From the NCBI GenBank assembly GCA_002914805.1, contig JXTB01000092.1:1-64000 (forward strand): 64,000 nt of DNA. The letters run 5' to 3'. This stretch comes from Parasponia andersonii (Eukaryota > Streptophyta > Magnoliopsida > Rosales > Cannabaceae). The translations under genes and the position numbers were made by a program. Below, piece by piece: positions 12,712-25,910 of the stretch (the first letter of the stretch is position 1; every line of letters starts with the position of its first letter). Under the pieces are notes generated by a model that did no database searches, was not told the origin of the DNA, and saw only the letters and a list, made by a program, of their open reading frames with translations.

Positions 12712-13107
12712 TTAAGAAGTGATTTTGTAGGGTGTAGTCTTGGACTTGTCCAGAATAGACCACATGACTTGAACATCTTCGTAAGCGCATGCCATTACTT
12801 CACCATGCAGATCCATAACGCTGCTCCCATTTTCTGCAAATCAATCAAGTCAATGAACTATATTAATTAATATTTTAATTAACATGATCATGACTTGCTA
12901 ATCTGCCTGCAATTGCTGCAATATATACAATATGTCTCTTAATATATCTTAATAATTAGGTAGAGATGGTACTGAATGCAAATACATTTATTAAGCTATA
13001 TATATACCTTGGAGCTGAGACTTTTTATTAGGATCCCTGGGTTGTTGATTGAAAAAAGTGCAAGCTTTCTTGAATGGGGATGTGATGGTCTTTTTCCAAG
13101 ATGCCAT
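12712..13107 (-). CDS. Small conserved plant protein (73 aa), function unknown
   Basis: Two exons on the minus strand, 13107-13008 and 12833-12712, give an intact 73-aa product. Exon 1 reads MASWKKTITSPFKKACTFF and ends CAAG|GTATAT; exon 2 starts after TTTGCAG and contains VMDLHGEVMACAYEDVQVMW, then SILDKSKTTP and a stop. The splice joins codon G|AA in frame. The MASWKKT..PF(K/R)KA..FF start and the MDL.GEVMAC.YEDVQVMWSILDKS end match a small plant family that I remember in many angiosperms and that has no assigned role. The N-terminus is basic, and there is no signal peptide or membrane segment. A long TA tract and (GA)n lie upstream at 13249-13262 and 13370-13420. Confidence 0.8.
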
Positions 13108-15814
13108 ATGTTATTGAATATACCTTGGTTGCAATAGTAACAGTAGAACTGCTCTGATCTTATGATCATGAATAGCCAGGAAGCCAATGATATATAATGT
13201 CTATTTCAACTCGACAACATTAAGACTCCACAACTGATCTCTCCGCCTTATATATATATATACACTACACCCAATGTGTTTGTGTATCTGTTCAGTGTGA
13301 ATGTATATAATAATAATAATAAATAAATAAAAATAATAAAATAACCAAATAAAAATAATAGGAGATCATAGAGGAGAGAGAGAGAGAAGAAAGAGGGAGA
13401 GAGAGAGAGAGAGAGAGAGAGGGGCAAGATCCGTGAGATGAGCCTTAGATGAGAGGAACATCACTCCTTTAATTTTCTTATCTGATAGAAGGTCGCCGAC
13501 TGCACCGAAGCACATGCTGCACGCTCCCAAACAGACCCTCTCGCCCCGCCTACACGTGAAATCCTCTTTTACTTTCCTGAGTGTGACGTATTTTATTATC
13601 TATTTTTATTTTTATATATCTACTCTATTATAAATATATATAGCATACTATTTCCCCTATCTCTCTTCTCTCTTTTATTTTATCTATTAAGATATCATCG
13701 ATATTGGACCTCTCACATATATAGGACCTTCACTCAAGTGTCAGTTTCACTGTTAATGTTATTACAGTCTCGAACAATACACTCAACATTTAGTAGTGTT
13801 GATGCCTCTCATTAAGTCTCAATTATTAATCTCATCCCCTCCACTTTGTCAATTGTCACGGGCTGTATTCGGTAGTCGTACTAAGGCTAGCTTGTTCTTT
13901 CTCTTTCAACTGCCCCATACAGCCATTCCCTTTCCCTTTCGGTCCATAAGAGGATAAAGCACAACCATTGGCTCCTATTGCAATTGCAATTCACAATCAC
14001 AACCGAACCCAATGTCTGCAAATTGATTGGCCTTGGCTTACAACGACAATGGACATGCCTGTGATGCCCACATGTGGTGGTACGGAGCAGGGAGACTGAC
14101 CAAGATAGCCATATCTAGGTGCAGTCTCTGTGACTTTCATTTATTTATTTTATTTTTTCTGAAGTAAATCCCGGTCAAACAAGCCCAACCCAAGGGACAC
14201 AAATTTCATTAAAGTCCCTGTGATTATAGGATATTATTACCCAAAACCCAAACATAATTATTTAACCATACGACCTTCTGTTTTCCTCTTTATTCAATTT
14301 GATGTGTTAGTGTTACTAAAACTACCAGCACTAGGTATGATTTTAGTTTTTCTTTGGTATAATTAACATTAAACATATAACTAATGCAATTATATATATA
14401 ATGATTCGCGTGATCAAATAGGTTCGATAAATTATTTAAACACAAACTACATTAATAAATGAAAGAGCCATTGATTTTAATCATGAGTTTGACAGTGACA
14501 TTTAGTCGGTTCGAAGGAACATGGTATTATGTTAATATTATCCAAATTGAGCGCCTCAAGAAAGCATATAACGTTAATTGGCACATGATCTTCCTTGTTT
14601 AATGTGTGCTAAGCAGTAAAATAATGAAGGACGGCCATACTTGCAAAGCTTATATAATAAAAGGACCTTTAAAGGTCAACCGTCAATGTTACCCGCCTTG
14701 AACTCCTAAACCCTCAGAGCTAAATTGAGTTTGAGATTGTTCATACTTGATAGGTTATGTCTCTAAGCAACTCTAATTTTGTAAATTTCACGCAACAAGA
14801 TGTGACAGTGCATCCCCCTTTGTTTCTGTAGGTTGTAATTTTTGATTATTTAATTTCTTCTCTTGTCCATAATTATTTTTTTTATGTTTTTTTATCCTGT
14901 TTATTCTATCCCACATGACAAACAAGACTGGCAGTTTTAACAGTGAGAAATTATTATTGTCTGTATATACCATCGTTCTAATAGAACATATAGCAACAAT
15001 CAATGGTTTTATATAAATAGATTTTTATTTTTAATAAGTAATTAAAGAAAACTGATTGATCAGTAGTGGTTTTCACATGTAGACAGATTGCATGTTTGGG
15101 CATTGAATTGGCTGTCCATTTGAATTATCAAGGCTTTTTTTTTCCTCATTATTTCTTCATTTTCTTTTTATGAGACCCCACATAACTATTCAACGGGAAG
15201 AGAGAGAGAGATTATGATTGTCATGTGGATGGAATAAAGCAAGAAGGGAGGGACCCATGATGAATCAAAGGACTAAGAAATGGAAGATTGGATCACATCC
15301 TCTCAGCAAATTTAAATTAGATTTCGCAAACTGCAAAGGAAACTATGCGGATAGGGGCCCAGGGCCAAAACTAAAATACAATGTGCTTGTGTTATGAGTC
15401 CACACAATGTGCTTCATGTCTCTCAAAGCCAGACCAAGTGCCAAGTGGCCCCCGCAAACCCCTCAATATTAGATGTTATTTGATCATTTTCATTTGCTTC
15501 AATCATAATCAGTCCATAGTCACCCTTCCTGCTTTGCCTGCATCAAATATTTATCCACAACAAAATATGTGCCATCTAATATTCTCAAAAATCCCATATA
15601 AACGGAAACTGAATTCCTCATCAATTTGTAAATAGCATGAACGGTCATTTACAAACACTTTCAATTTCAAAACGCTATAATGCCGCAGATACACACACGT
15701 ATCCCACAAGATAAATTTAGAGCAGATCAATAGCAGTCTGAAACATTTATACACTCAAAAACATACTTGGACGAGGCAAAATCACAAAGAATTTCATAAA
15801 CATAGTACTCTCGC
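13108..15814. other. Intergenic region between the 73-aa gene and the importin gene
   Basis: The region upstream of the small minus-strand gene has a TATATATATATATACA tract at about 13249-13264 and a long GA-rich repeat at 13370-13425, plausible core promoter and 5' UTR elements for that gene. Further right is AT-rich sequence without a recognisable frame. The right end (about 15550-15814) is probably the 3' UTR of the importin-like gene. Confidence 0.4.
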
Positions 15815-18800
15815 TCAAGAATACCTAGATTCTTGAAAATATAATTTTAATTCAGGGAAGGCATCTAGAAAACTTGCAATAAGCTCAGGTCGTATTGTTT
15901 GTCCTTGTATAAGAATCCGATGATATCTTTCGAACAGTGATACCACAACTCTTTGTGGATCAATATCCCCCAAATAACCTGTAACACAACGCAGGATGTG
16001 TAAATGAATTTTAATATAGGATAGTATCACTTTTATACTTTGTATTTTGACACTTTATTCAATTTACATCTTGTGTTTTGATACATTGTTCAATTTATAC
16101 AAAAATTAAAAATTAATTGTATAAAAACTGATCCGATAATAAGTTTATTAAATCGTCCTGGTAAATTAACTGCTTTAAATTAGTGTCAAGATATAAATTT
16201 GTAACAGATTTCAAATCTAAGGGTCAATATTGATAATAAACAAAATACAAGGTATAATTTGAATAAAGTGTCAAAATACAAAGTATAAAAATGAAATATT
16301 CTTTTAATGTTCCATCACTTTCAAGCAAAAACGAGTATGGTCTCAACATTTAGGTCATGTTTACTAATCCGTAAAGGGAATAAGTGAAAAAAGAATGGAA
16401 GGAGAAAGGAATAAGAAACAATGAGGGGGAGAAGGATATGATTCCTTTCATGTATTTACATAGCAATTAGTTACACAGGGAAGGGAATGTCTCTCCATTA
16501 CGGATTAGTAAACATGCTTTCTCAATTTAGTTTGCTTAAAAGGCTTTTAAGTTAAAATTATGCTTTATCTAATATGTTATCAAAACAGGAGGCCTACCCA
16601 ATTCAATCTCATCTTCTTGATCTTCCACATCCTCCTCTTCAATAACCGTACCATCTTGCAAAGAAACAGCTACTTTTGCATACCTATTGAGAAACTCTTC
16701 CTCAGTTTCTTCGTGTTCATCAGCCTCGGAGTCCTTCAAAACAAGAAGTAACAATGAGAATGTCAAATTTCCCAACATATGCTGCATGGGATAATAATGC
16801 AAACGCCAGATCCAAACAATAGCCTGTCTTTCCATTTTAATTGGAATTTTTTATTATTATAAAGCTCAACTTCAATAAGGCAAAACTAGAAATTGCATGA
16901 CTATTTCTAGTAGAGGTACCTTAAAAAAAAAAAAACAAACAAACAAAACAAAACATTAAAGGTGGCACCTCTAAAATATGTCTACCTACTTAAGTTGCAG
17001 TTCTTAGCCTTCTGTCTTTCGATGTTATGCAGATTCATAAATAAACACATGGCATTGCAGATAACTGAGATGAAAATGTCATTTTCAAGTCAAACCTCAT
17101 CATCATCTTCAGTTCCGTCATCGCCGTCCTCATCCGTTTCAACATCTTCATCATCTTCATCTTCTTGAACTTTGGCATTTTCTTCCAGAATTTCTTTTAA
17201 TCGAACAGATGCCTCCATCAATGAAGAAAAGCATTCCTTTAACAACCTATCTTGTGGTTTCCCTAGTTCCAAGTGCCGTTCAACTATCTTTGCCAGTGCC
17301 ATCACTAAGAGCCATAACAAACAATAAGTGATGCCATAAGTGTTCAAATATCTGGAGCTACAATTTTCTACACACAGCAATGTAGTAATAGATCAAGGAT
17401 TATGGCGAAGGCATCTTTTTCTATAAAGCACGGACATATATCAAACCACGTTATTGATACTGCTCAATTTCTAGGAATTAGATGAGAACATGCAACTTCA
17501 GCTATCATAGTAAGATTCAGGAAAACGAACATGCCCATATTAATTCAACAATACTGTAACAGTGACCATCAAAACTGACTCGGTCAAAACCAAAATAAGC
17601 TAAAAGAACAGAAGTGATGTATCCTTTGGCATCATAAATAATTAAAAAGGCAATCCAATATTTGTTTAATTAATTGTTTGATGCATCAAAGCCATATAAT
17701 TTTAGTGCATCAGTCAACGTAATTGTAAAAGTAATCAACTTTACGCAGGTTCAATACAGTCAAGAATAAACTACTAACCAATCAGCCTTATCTCAGATTC
17801 CATTTTCAGGCCAGCTTCATAAGACCTCGTGCAGACATATGACAATGTAGATGCCCAGATTGTGAAGCCACTATCGTCATCTTTATCCAATATTCTCTCT
17901 ATGACATCAGGACAACACAAATAGCATGATGTTACGGCAAGTAACAAAGGCTTCCAGAGTGAACAAGGTTTGTTCCGAATTTCTTTAAAACGAGAGAAGG
18001 CAACCCTAGAAAAAGTGATTGCCAATGACTGCTTCACGTTCTCTGTTTCAAAAGAGTCTTTAGGGACATCTAGTAGCATATGGACACAAGAGCAAGCCCT
18101 CCACATTGCAGATGGATATTGTGAAATGGCCTCGCTTACAAAAGCACCAATGTCTTCTATTATTGAACCTTTAGGCACAGGTGGATTTGGAGTAGATGGC
18201 ATTGGTCTTGCAATAAAATCTCTTAACCTGTATTTATTTTGTAGACTGACAACTTCCTGAATGCAATCAAAAATTGACATATCCTCTGATTCTTCCCATG
18301 CATGCCAACCCGCAACCAAATCAGCCCAGACTAATAATAATTCGGGTATTTTAAGCTCCAAAATTACGTTGCTTTCAGTAACAGATAGCATGATGGACCG
18401 CAGTAGTGTTGAAGCATCATCTATGCAACATGAAGGAGAAGCCCCACCTTTCTAATCCACATATAACCATTCAGAGAAAGATATGATTAACAGATAAAGA
18501 GAAAGTAAAGCTGAATATAAAAAATTGCAAAGTTTAAATGTTCACGAACCAATGGGGGCGTGGGTGTTAGCCAAGCCTGTTGCAAAAGAACAGAAAATGC
18601 TCCACCAACAGCAGCTCGACCAGATGCCCATTTTTCACTAGTGTCCTCCTCAGATTCTTCAGAGCAAAAATTTTCCCAAGATTGAGCCATCACTGCTAAT
18701 GCTGCAAAGCCCTTTTCAACCATCTATTACCAAAAAGTATCAGTTCATCAAGAGTACCTCACCTTATTTTGTTACAGTACAACTCATAGTTTGAAAGGCT

Positions 18801-21800
18801 GACACACATTAACGACATTCTAAAACTTTTAATAAAATCACAACACATGCATATATGTTCTCTTTCTTTGTTCGGTGTTAAGCAATTATATAGTGCATCA
18901 CATTTTTATCTATGAAAACATATGGACGCAATAAAGCTTGAACATGTCACTGTTTTAAGATGTCAAATTTTCTTGGCCATAAAATCAGAAAATAATCTCT
19001 TGAAACCTTTACGCTTAAGCATATTACTGACGATGCGAAATTTTCTTTTTCTTTTTTCAATTCCTTTCAAGCACGTGAAACTGACCAGACTATAGACCAC
19101 AATTTCTGTTTAGGAACCTCTTTAGACTCCATCTTTTAAGAAGTGGGAAAGTCAATGCCTATTTGGCAAACATGCTAATAAGATGTATTTGTTTTCTTTT
19201 TTGTGCTAATGATGTAAATTTCCAGCCTGCTTATTCATAATCATAAATCAAGAGCTAGCTGCTTAGACAAATATATATGCATACTTGAGGCCATGGCTCC
19301 AGATTAGCAGGTATGCACTTAGAGATTGCACCAACCAATGATGAAACAAGAAATGGGATATGAACTGCAACATTTTCATTGCCCGCCTCAACCACAGAAC
19401 TGAGAAGTTGAAACAATATAGAGTTATCTTCATCATCTTTACCAATCCTACCAATCACGACTTGAAGAAGAGGCAGCCAATCAGGTGGCAGGTAGTCATT
19501 CTGAAGCCAGAAGAACAAATATCGGGTGATAACCACATTATTACGCAAATAGAGGTGAAGAGGGTTCAACAAAAGGATTGATTTTCAGACTTACTTCAAG
19601 AAGCTCTGAAATTGCCCCAGCAGCAGAAGCCCGTACAGGGTAACAAGAAGTATCCCCATTATCCGGCATAATCAATGCATTAAGCAATGAAGAATATACA
19701 TCTGCACTTATCTCCTGAAAATGATCAAAAAAGTATTTTGAGACCAAATGAATCAGTTTCCAAGAGACTATACTGTCAAATGAAATAAGGAAAACGTTAT
19801 ACGATATGGATAAAGAAAATTTGATCAATAGAAAGTGAATTCTTAAGCAGTTGCTCTTGCTAGAAAGGCATGACTAAAAGACATGACAAATGTGGAATGC
19901 TCTTACTTCAGGCAGACAGGAGGCTAGCTCTCCAAGTACCCAGTTCGCAGGAGCTACTAAGTATGGTAGACACACCGACGATTTATACAAAGGTAGTAGC
20001 CGCATCTGAACCAGAGTTGTAATGTGTCTAGGTTCTTGCTCCCTAAGAAACTGCATATGTGAATAACAAATTTGAAAAATTTCAGAGACTAGTAACAGTA
20101 ACACATTCCACTGGTGAGTAGATCAACAGGATAATAAATTCTTACATCTAGCAGACTGCCATACCCCATCAGAACCCCAAAATAACTGCCATGGTAGCCA
20201 CAGTAAAACAGTGAGAAAATCAGAATTATGTCATCCAATGTGACCACAATCTTTATGAGCAGTAGAAATGAAGATGACAGCGGAAAGAAATTGCAAGAAA
20301 GACTGGAAATAGAAGGTTGATACGAGAAGAAAAGGTAAGTTGGATCAACTAAAGGAAAACGAATGGTGTCTTTGAATTTCAAATGTCAAGTTATTAAGCG
20401 TTACCACACAAAAAAGAATGGTATCATTGCACAGATCATGTCAAATTCTCACAGTTAAGACTGCAGTAATAGAAAAGAAATTGTTTTAAAGGTCACTACT
20501 AAACAAAATTCTTTAATGCTTGCTCATTCAATCGCTTTAGGATAAACAAATTATCAGATTCTGTGACAATCAGGCATCTAAGAGAACCTTTGACTTGGAA
20601 GGAATTGCCGGCGACATCCCATCATCTCAATGAAGGTGTGAAGGTATGGTATTTGATTAATTCCTACGACCACCATCCTCTCTCGAGAATAGAATAAAAT
20701 AAAAAGAACGAAAAACATACACATTTGTGGAAACCACAGTTTCCAATTCTACAAGCCATGTAAATTAGATATCAAATTACCTTAAAACAAAATAAAAATA
20801 AATAACGTGCTTTTGACCTCACTTGTTCAAAATTCTTGTTTCAGTTCCATTAGTTTCAGATGGAATAGGAAACTTTGAGAGAAAGGGAAGAACCAACAGT
20901 TCCCCAATAGAGCAGCGTTGATTTTTTCCCTTGTTCTTTTCACTTTTTTTCCGCTTTGATGAAGATGAAGTTCCAACTGGAGGACCCTGTAGGCACTAAA
21001 CCTAGTGAATAGTAGAGCTAATGCACATAGCTAGAGATATTCTGAGAAAAAGTACTGAGCACAACCTTAGACATTGCAATGACACCAAGTAAATTTGTTG
21101 CACTTTTTCTGGCTGTAAACAGATCATCCTTCCACCCAGAAACTTCATCCTGCATGCAAAACAGACATGCTGCCATAACCATCCATAAAATGGCGAATTA
21201 AAATCATAAAATCAGTACTCTCATACCAGGTCAGATGGAAGATTCTTCCTCAAGAACTCATCTGCATCTTCTTCCCACTCTGAGATATCCTACTCACAGG
21301 AGTTTTCCAAAAATTACAGAACTTAATTACTTGAGAACCTTAGAGCAACTTTTGAACAATTGATATCATTTTTTCTCTTTCAGAAGAGTTTACCTTTTCA
21401 TTCATTACTAGTGCTGGAAAGATCGCAGAATCCAATAGCAATGAAAAATGGGGTGCGACTAACCTCCATCCCTGTTTCCAAATAAAAATTAGTTCCTTAG
21501 AGGGAAAACAAAGTGTTATTGATGCAGATAAATAAAATATATTAGGAAATTATTATTATTATTGTTATTTATTAGGTTTTATTTAATTATTAAGTTTATT
21601 TTAATTTTGAATAACTAATTTTAAGTTTCATGTTTTCATCAGTTTCTATAATATGTTTAGTTTCCTAGTTGTGTCCAATTGCCTATTTAGTGTGTGATTG
21701 TTTTTCAGATTATGAATGAATATTGAACGATTATTGAGATTTCTCCTCCTATGGTTCTTCGTTTCTCTCTGAGTTCTTGATCTAGTTCTATTGCTTTTCT

Positions 21801-23960
21801 ACCAATTCATCTATTTCTGCCTAAGTTCTATCACCTTTTGCTCTTCTACATATTTTCTTTCTAAATTCCCATTCTATCCTACATCAGTTATGCAGTACTA
21901 CCAAAAAAAGGTCCACATCCTAACAATAACTTCATTGATTTCACTGACAAAATTAGTTGATTTCACTGATACAATCGATTAAAACTTAAATGATTTTTGT
22001 GAAAAACTCAAGTCAGAGTAGTATGAATATTAAGAGATTACTAATTAGATAACTTACGAGACCTGTCTCCAGAACACGTGAAATCACATCAAAAGCTAAT
22101 GAAACAATCTGCTCTGACAAAAAATCAAGCTTCTGCATATTTTAGTATATAAATTGGCCATCAGTGCAAAAAACAATAAGTGCTCAACTACTGTATATGT
22201 GAGCAAGGTACAATAAGAATCATACAAAATCAGATTCAGTCCTAAATTTCACAAGTAAACCTAATAAAAACAACAAGAATAATAGAACCAACAAAGAACA
22301 CTTTGATAGTGAAAGGAAGACCAAAGAATCCTTAGATGCAAAAACCACAACTACAAAATAATGATATAAAATTTTTTACGCTAAAACATCAATGATAAAA
22401 TTGATAATACTGTCGTTATAATAATAATAAAGATAATAAATACCATAAGTAAGAACTTCACTATACATTAGAAATCGAAACTTTAGAGAATTTCAAACAC
22501 TACAAGCATAACAAGAGTGCCTATTGGCTCGAAACCAGTCCCTTTAACAAAATCAATAAAAAAAACTTACACTTATGTTTTTAGTATATTTCACTATGTT
22601 TAAAGCACTGTTTATCATGTCTGGCATTAACCTGAAAAAATTGAGAGAAGAAAAATCGTGAAGAATAAGAATAATCATTAATAATTTAATGAAAGTGTAC
22701 ACCAAACCCATGTATTACTTATCAGAATACTTGCGGTGTCGTGTAACTAGAGCACAAAAAATTTGCAGACTTCTCTTCCCAGTCTTCAACCTCATCAAGT
22801 ATTCCTTTTCAATAGTAACCGTATAATCAAAGCTCAAAGAACCAAGAATGCAAATAAGATCATGACAAAATGAAGGTAGAAGCGGAACTAAAGAGGACGG
22901 CATATGAGACCTCACCTACAAAAGCAACAGTTGTTCGGCAATCATACCAAAAACTTGAGAAAAAATGACTAAATATATTTATACATTCCCAATGCGTATA
23001 AAGTATGTATGTATATATATATATATATATATATATACATAGAAAGTTACTCACAGCAAAATACATGCATTTGCATATAAAAAGAAGTGTCTTCTCAGTT
23101 TCCATTCGGCTTGTAGTATTTATTTTAATATCCTGTTTGAAACATTAGAAAATCTATTGATTGTCATGACGGTTCATTGAGCAATTAAATTAGTAGAGAA
23201 AAGAGAGGGGGGGATGAGAGAAGAAGAAATTACAACCTCTTGAACAAATTGATGGAATACAGTTAACAAAGGAACAAGGATTTCTTTGGCAATTTGATCA
23301 AGCTGCATCGGTACAGGCTCCTTGGCAACTTTAGGATCCAAAAAATACTGCCATGAAATTGAAGAAGCAGTAAGCAAGTCCAAGTGAGAAGCCAACATTG
23401 ATTTAATTAATGTAAAAATGGTTTATGTAATGTAATATACTACCTGAAAAGGCCTAAGAAGAGCATGAAGAAGCGTAAGGGCATTGATGGTATTCCACTG
23501 GGAGAGGGAGTGGGAATGGGAGTGGGCAGCATTGCTAATAAGATTACTATTCTGGATAGCAGATCGTAGGTCCGGCACAAGTTGGGGCCAGGAATTATGC
23601 TTAACAACATCGGCGGATACAATAATACGGAACTGGAAAATGGCAATACACATTACACCGTTGAAGTTGATATACTATATATATGATGGATCGAATAGAA
23701 TAGAAAACAGGTATGATAAGTCTATGAGCTCATATACAATAATAGGTGATGTGCGCGCGTACGTACCACTTCAATCAAAACTCTAAGAAGAGATGGTTCG
23801 ACTAGGAGCAAAGCACGCAAGAGCTCATCTTTGAACTCCTTACTTAATCCCTTATCGATATTTCGCCTAGTCAAGTTCTTAAGGTATGTGGCTGCAGCAA
23901 TTTTTCGACCTTTATTCCTCTTACCTTCTTCTTCTTCCTCCTCTTTTATACATAATTTAC

Positions 23961-24007
<47 letters not shown>

Positions 24008-24284
24008 AGCATTGAATTTGAAGAGAAGAGAGAGGCTGAGCTGATTGATGAGCTTTAAAATCTGCAATTGCAATGGACAGAAAGAAAGGAAAGAGGGATC
24101 GAAGAGAGAGAAAGAGAGTACCGGTGGTGATGATGGAGAGGAGATAGAAAGGGAACCCTGGAAGGAGAGAGTGGCCATCGAGAGCTTCCGTAGCAGCACG
24201 GACCACTGCGCAATCGGAGTTCAGCGTCTCATTAAGCAACTGAGAAATTTGATTTTGAGTTTGACCTTGAGCTGCCACCTCCAT
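15815..24284 (-). CDS. Importin-beta family ARM/HEAT-repeat nuclear transport receptor
   Basis: Twenty-one exons join in frame to 1098 aa. Exon starts/ends on the minus strand: 24284-24122, 23924-23767, 23632-23444, 23347-23237, 23132-23055, 22915-22719, 22631-22571, 22132-22058, 21471-21394, 21289-21227, 21149-21066, 20986-20823, 20185-20146, 20050-19907, 19714-19595, 19500-19285, 18723-18550, 18451-17779, 17304-17096, 16733-16598, 15978-15815. The N-terminus (about residues 10-105: ISQLLNETLNSD, ALDGHSLLPGFPF, RKIAAATYLKNLTRRN) is an importin N-terminal domain; the remainder is helical-repeat-like. A strongly acidic stretch (EDEDDEDVETDEDGDD) lies near residue 980. Karyopherins of this kind carry cargo through nuclear pores with Ran. 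From memory it resembles Arabidopsis At3g17340; which importin subclass it belongs to is not certain. Confidence 0.88.
16031..16290. mobile_element. MITE with perfect 32-bp terminal inverted repeats
   Basis: The bases 16031-16062 (TTTTATACTTTGTATTTTGA and on) are the exact reverse complement of 16259-16290. The inverted similarity continues more weakly inward (TTACATCTTGTGTTTTGA against TATACCTTGTATTTTGT). There is no coding capacity. It sits in the last intron of the importin-like gene. No convincing target-site duplication is visible, so the superfamily is not assigned. Confidence 0.8.
16356..16516. mobile_element. MITE, 19-bp TIR (CATGTTTACTAATCCGTAA)
   Basis: The left end CATGTTTACTAATCCGTAA (16356-16374) is matched by its exact reverse complement at 16498-16516. 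The interior is purine-rich on the left and has no coding potential. A second, diverged member lies at about 42758-42924, which confirms a repeated family. It occupies the same importin intron as the 16031-16290 element. Confidence 0.8.
23963..24003. repeat. (TA)n/(CA)n microsatellite in importin intron 1
   Basis: A TATATA run followed by ACACAC over about 40 bases. The open frames across it (VCVCVC and HTHTHT products) come from the repeat only. Confidence 0.85.
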
Positions 24285-24646
24285 TTTTATTTGCACCTTC
24301 TTCTCCTCTCTCTCCCTCTCGATTCCTCAGAAAACCCTAATTTTGGAGGACAAGACAAAACAACTCTGTAAAGTTATTGCGCGGGAAACAAAACCATATT
24401 TCTCATTTGCGATTTCTGTGTGGATCGCTTCGCTGCTGTCATTTAAAAATATATATATATAGCGGATTTTTCAAATTTCTATTTTCTTTTTCTTTTATTC
24501 TTTAAAATAATTACTAAATTTTTAATACCATAATTTTAATACTAATACTGATTATTTAATTAATATATTAAAAACTATCATAAATAAATTAATATAACCG
24601 TTTTTTTTTAATTAATTTAGAGGCCAAAAATGGATTAGACCAAAAA

Positions 24647-24719
24647 TGGAGATGCGGGGTATCGAACCCCGTACCTCTCGCATGCAAAGCGAGCGCTCTA
24701 CCGTTTGAGCTACATCCCC
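24647..24719 (-). tRNA. tRNA-Ala (anticodon UGC)
   Basis: The 73-nt sequence starts GGGGATG and ends CATCTCC plus discriminator A, giving a 7-bp acceptor stem with one G-U pair. The D arm contains TAGCTCAAACGGTAGAGC. The anticodon arm is CTCGC-TTTGCAT-GCGAG with anticodon TGC (24686-24684), and the T arm is CGGGG-TTCGATA-CCCCG. There is no intron and no encoded CCA. It differs at few positions from the plant tRNA-Ala(UGC) that I remember. It lies between the divergently oriented importin-like and peroxiredoxin genes. Confidence 0.95.
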
Positions 24720-24968
24720 CTTTCAGCTACGTTACCCATAGATTATTTATTTTAACTAAATACAAGACCTCGGCCTATACATAGGAAAAGTGTACACGCG
24801 TAAGAAGGGCGTTTAGTTTCGCAGATGGAGAGCAACAGCCAAAGCCACGCCACATGCCACGTTCCCTTCATGCACCACACCTTCCATTCTTTATACATCA
24901 CAATACATTTTTATCCCCTATAATTCAAGTCTCAAATGATGAGTCTGTAGACTAGTGAATGTTTGAAG
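24720..24968 (+). promoter_or_regulatory. Peroxiredoxin promoter with seed/ABA-type motifs
   Basis: The stretch between the tRNA and the peroxiredoxin start contains ACACGCGT (24794-24801; reverse ACGCGTGT is like coupling element 3). A CCACGTT with ACGT core lies at about 24858-24863, an RY motif CATGCA at 24869-24874 and a TATA-like TTTATACAT near 24890-24898. RY plus ACGT/CE3 motifs are known features of seed-maturation, ABA-responsive genes, which fits PER1. Each motif is short and could occur by chance. Confidence 0.5.
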
Positions 24969-25910
24969 ATGGCAGGCCTCACCCTCGGAGACACTATCCC
25001 CAACCTTGAAGCCCAAAGCACCCACGGCAAAATCACTCTCCACGACTACATTGGCGATAGCTGGGCCATTATTTTCTCTCATCCTGGTACGTACGTATGG
25101 TACTTCCTGCTGGCCAGTGCCACCATTTTCCATTAATATATATCATCGATCATTTCTTTCTTTCTTTCTTTTTTTTAATGCATGCATGTTATTGTTATAT
25201 ATATATACACACACACACATATTGTTACAATCAATTATCTGTAGGTGATTTCACGCCCGTATGTACTACGGAGCTGGGCAAGACGGCTGCCTGTGCTCAG
25301 GAATTTGCTAACAGAGGATTGAAGCTTGTGGGTCTGTCCTGCGATGACGTGGAGTCTCATCTCGAGTGGATCAAGGACATTGAAGCTTACACTGTGAGTA
25401 GTAGTAGTCTTGATCCATTTATTTATACTTAAATACATGTATAAAAGACGATTATTAATGTTGGTTTATTTATCTAAATTATATGACATGTAATATTAAT
25501 GTGATTATGCTGCGCAGCCTGGTGCCAAAGTGAGCTTCCCCATCATTGCAGATCCCAAGAGAGAGCTGATCAAACAACTGAACATGGTGGACCCTGAGGA
25601 GAAGGACTCCTCAGGAAACCCACTTCCATCTCGAGCACTTCATATCGTTGGTCCCGATAAGAAGGTGAAGCTGAGCTTCCTGTACCCAGCCAGCACAGGA
25701 CGGAACATGGACGAGGTGGTGCGGGTTCTGGACTCGCTTCACAAGGCTTCAAAGCAAAAGGTTGCCACCCCGGCCAACTGGAAACCAGGGGATCCTGTTG
25801 TTATTTCTCCCAGCGTCTCCACTGAGGATGCAAAGAACATGTTCCCTGGGGGCTTCAAAACCATAGACCTCCCTTCCAAAAAGGATTATCTGCGCTTTAC
25901 AAACGTCTAA
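24969..25910 (+). CDS. PER1: 1-Cys peroxiredoxin (seed-type PER1)
   Basis: Three exons (24969-25086, 25245-25393, 25518-25910) encode 219 aa, the usual size of the Prx6/1-Cys class. The peroxidatic site is [10 protein letters not shown] with Cys46, and there is no resolving Cys in a 2-Cys position. The long C-terminal arm typical of Prx6 is present ([12 protein letters not shown]...[11 protein letters not shown], ending YLRFTNV), with a lysine pair (KK) before the end. The enzyme reduces H2O2 and organic hydroperoxides with an external thiol. In plants, PER1 accumulates in embryo and aleurone of maturing seeds. Introns 1 and 2 hold (TA)/(CA) repeats. The GATGGCAGG start is the only ATG matching the family. 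Confidence 0.95.

Noticed and set aside
12996-13187. 63-codon minus-strand frame (MASWLFMIIRSEQ...)
   Set aside because: It overlaps exon 1 of the 73-aa gene in another frame; only the MASWKKT frame splices to the conserved second exon.
23722-24058. Frames with CVCVCV or THTHTH runs
   Set aside because: Products of the (CA)n/(TA)n repeat in importin intron 1; only the NKGRKIAAATYLK part is a real exon.
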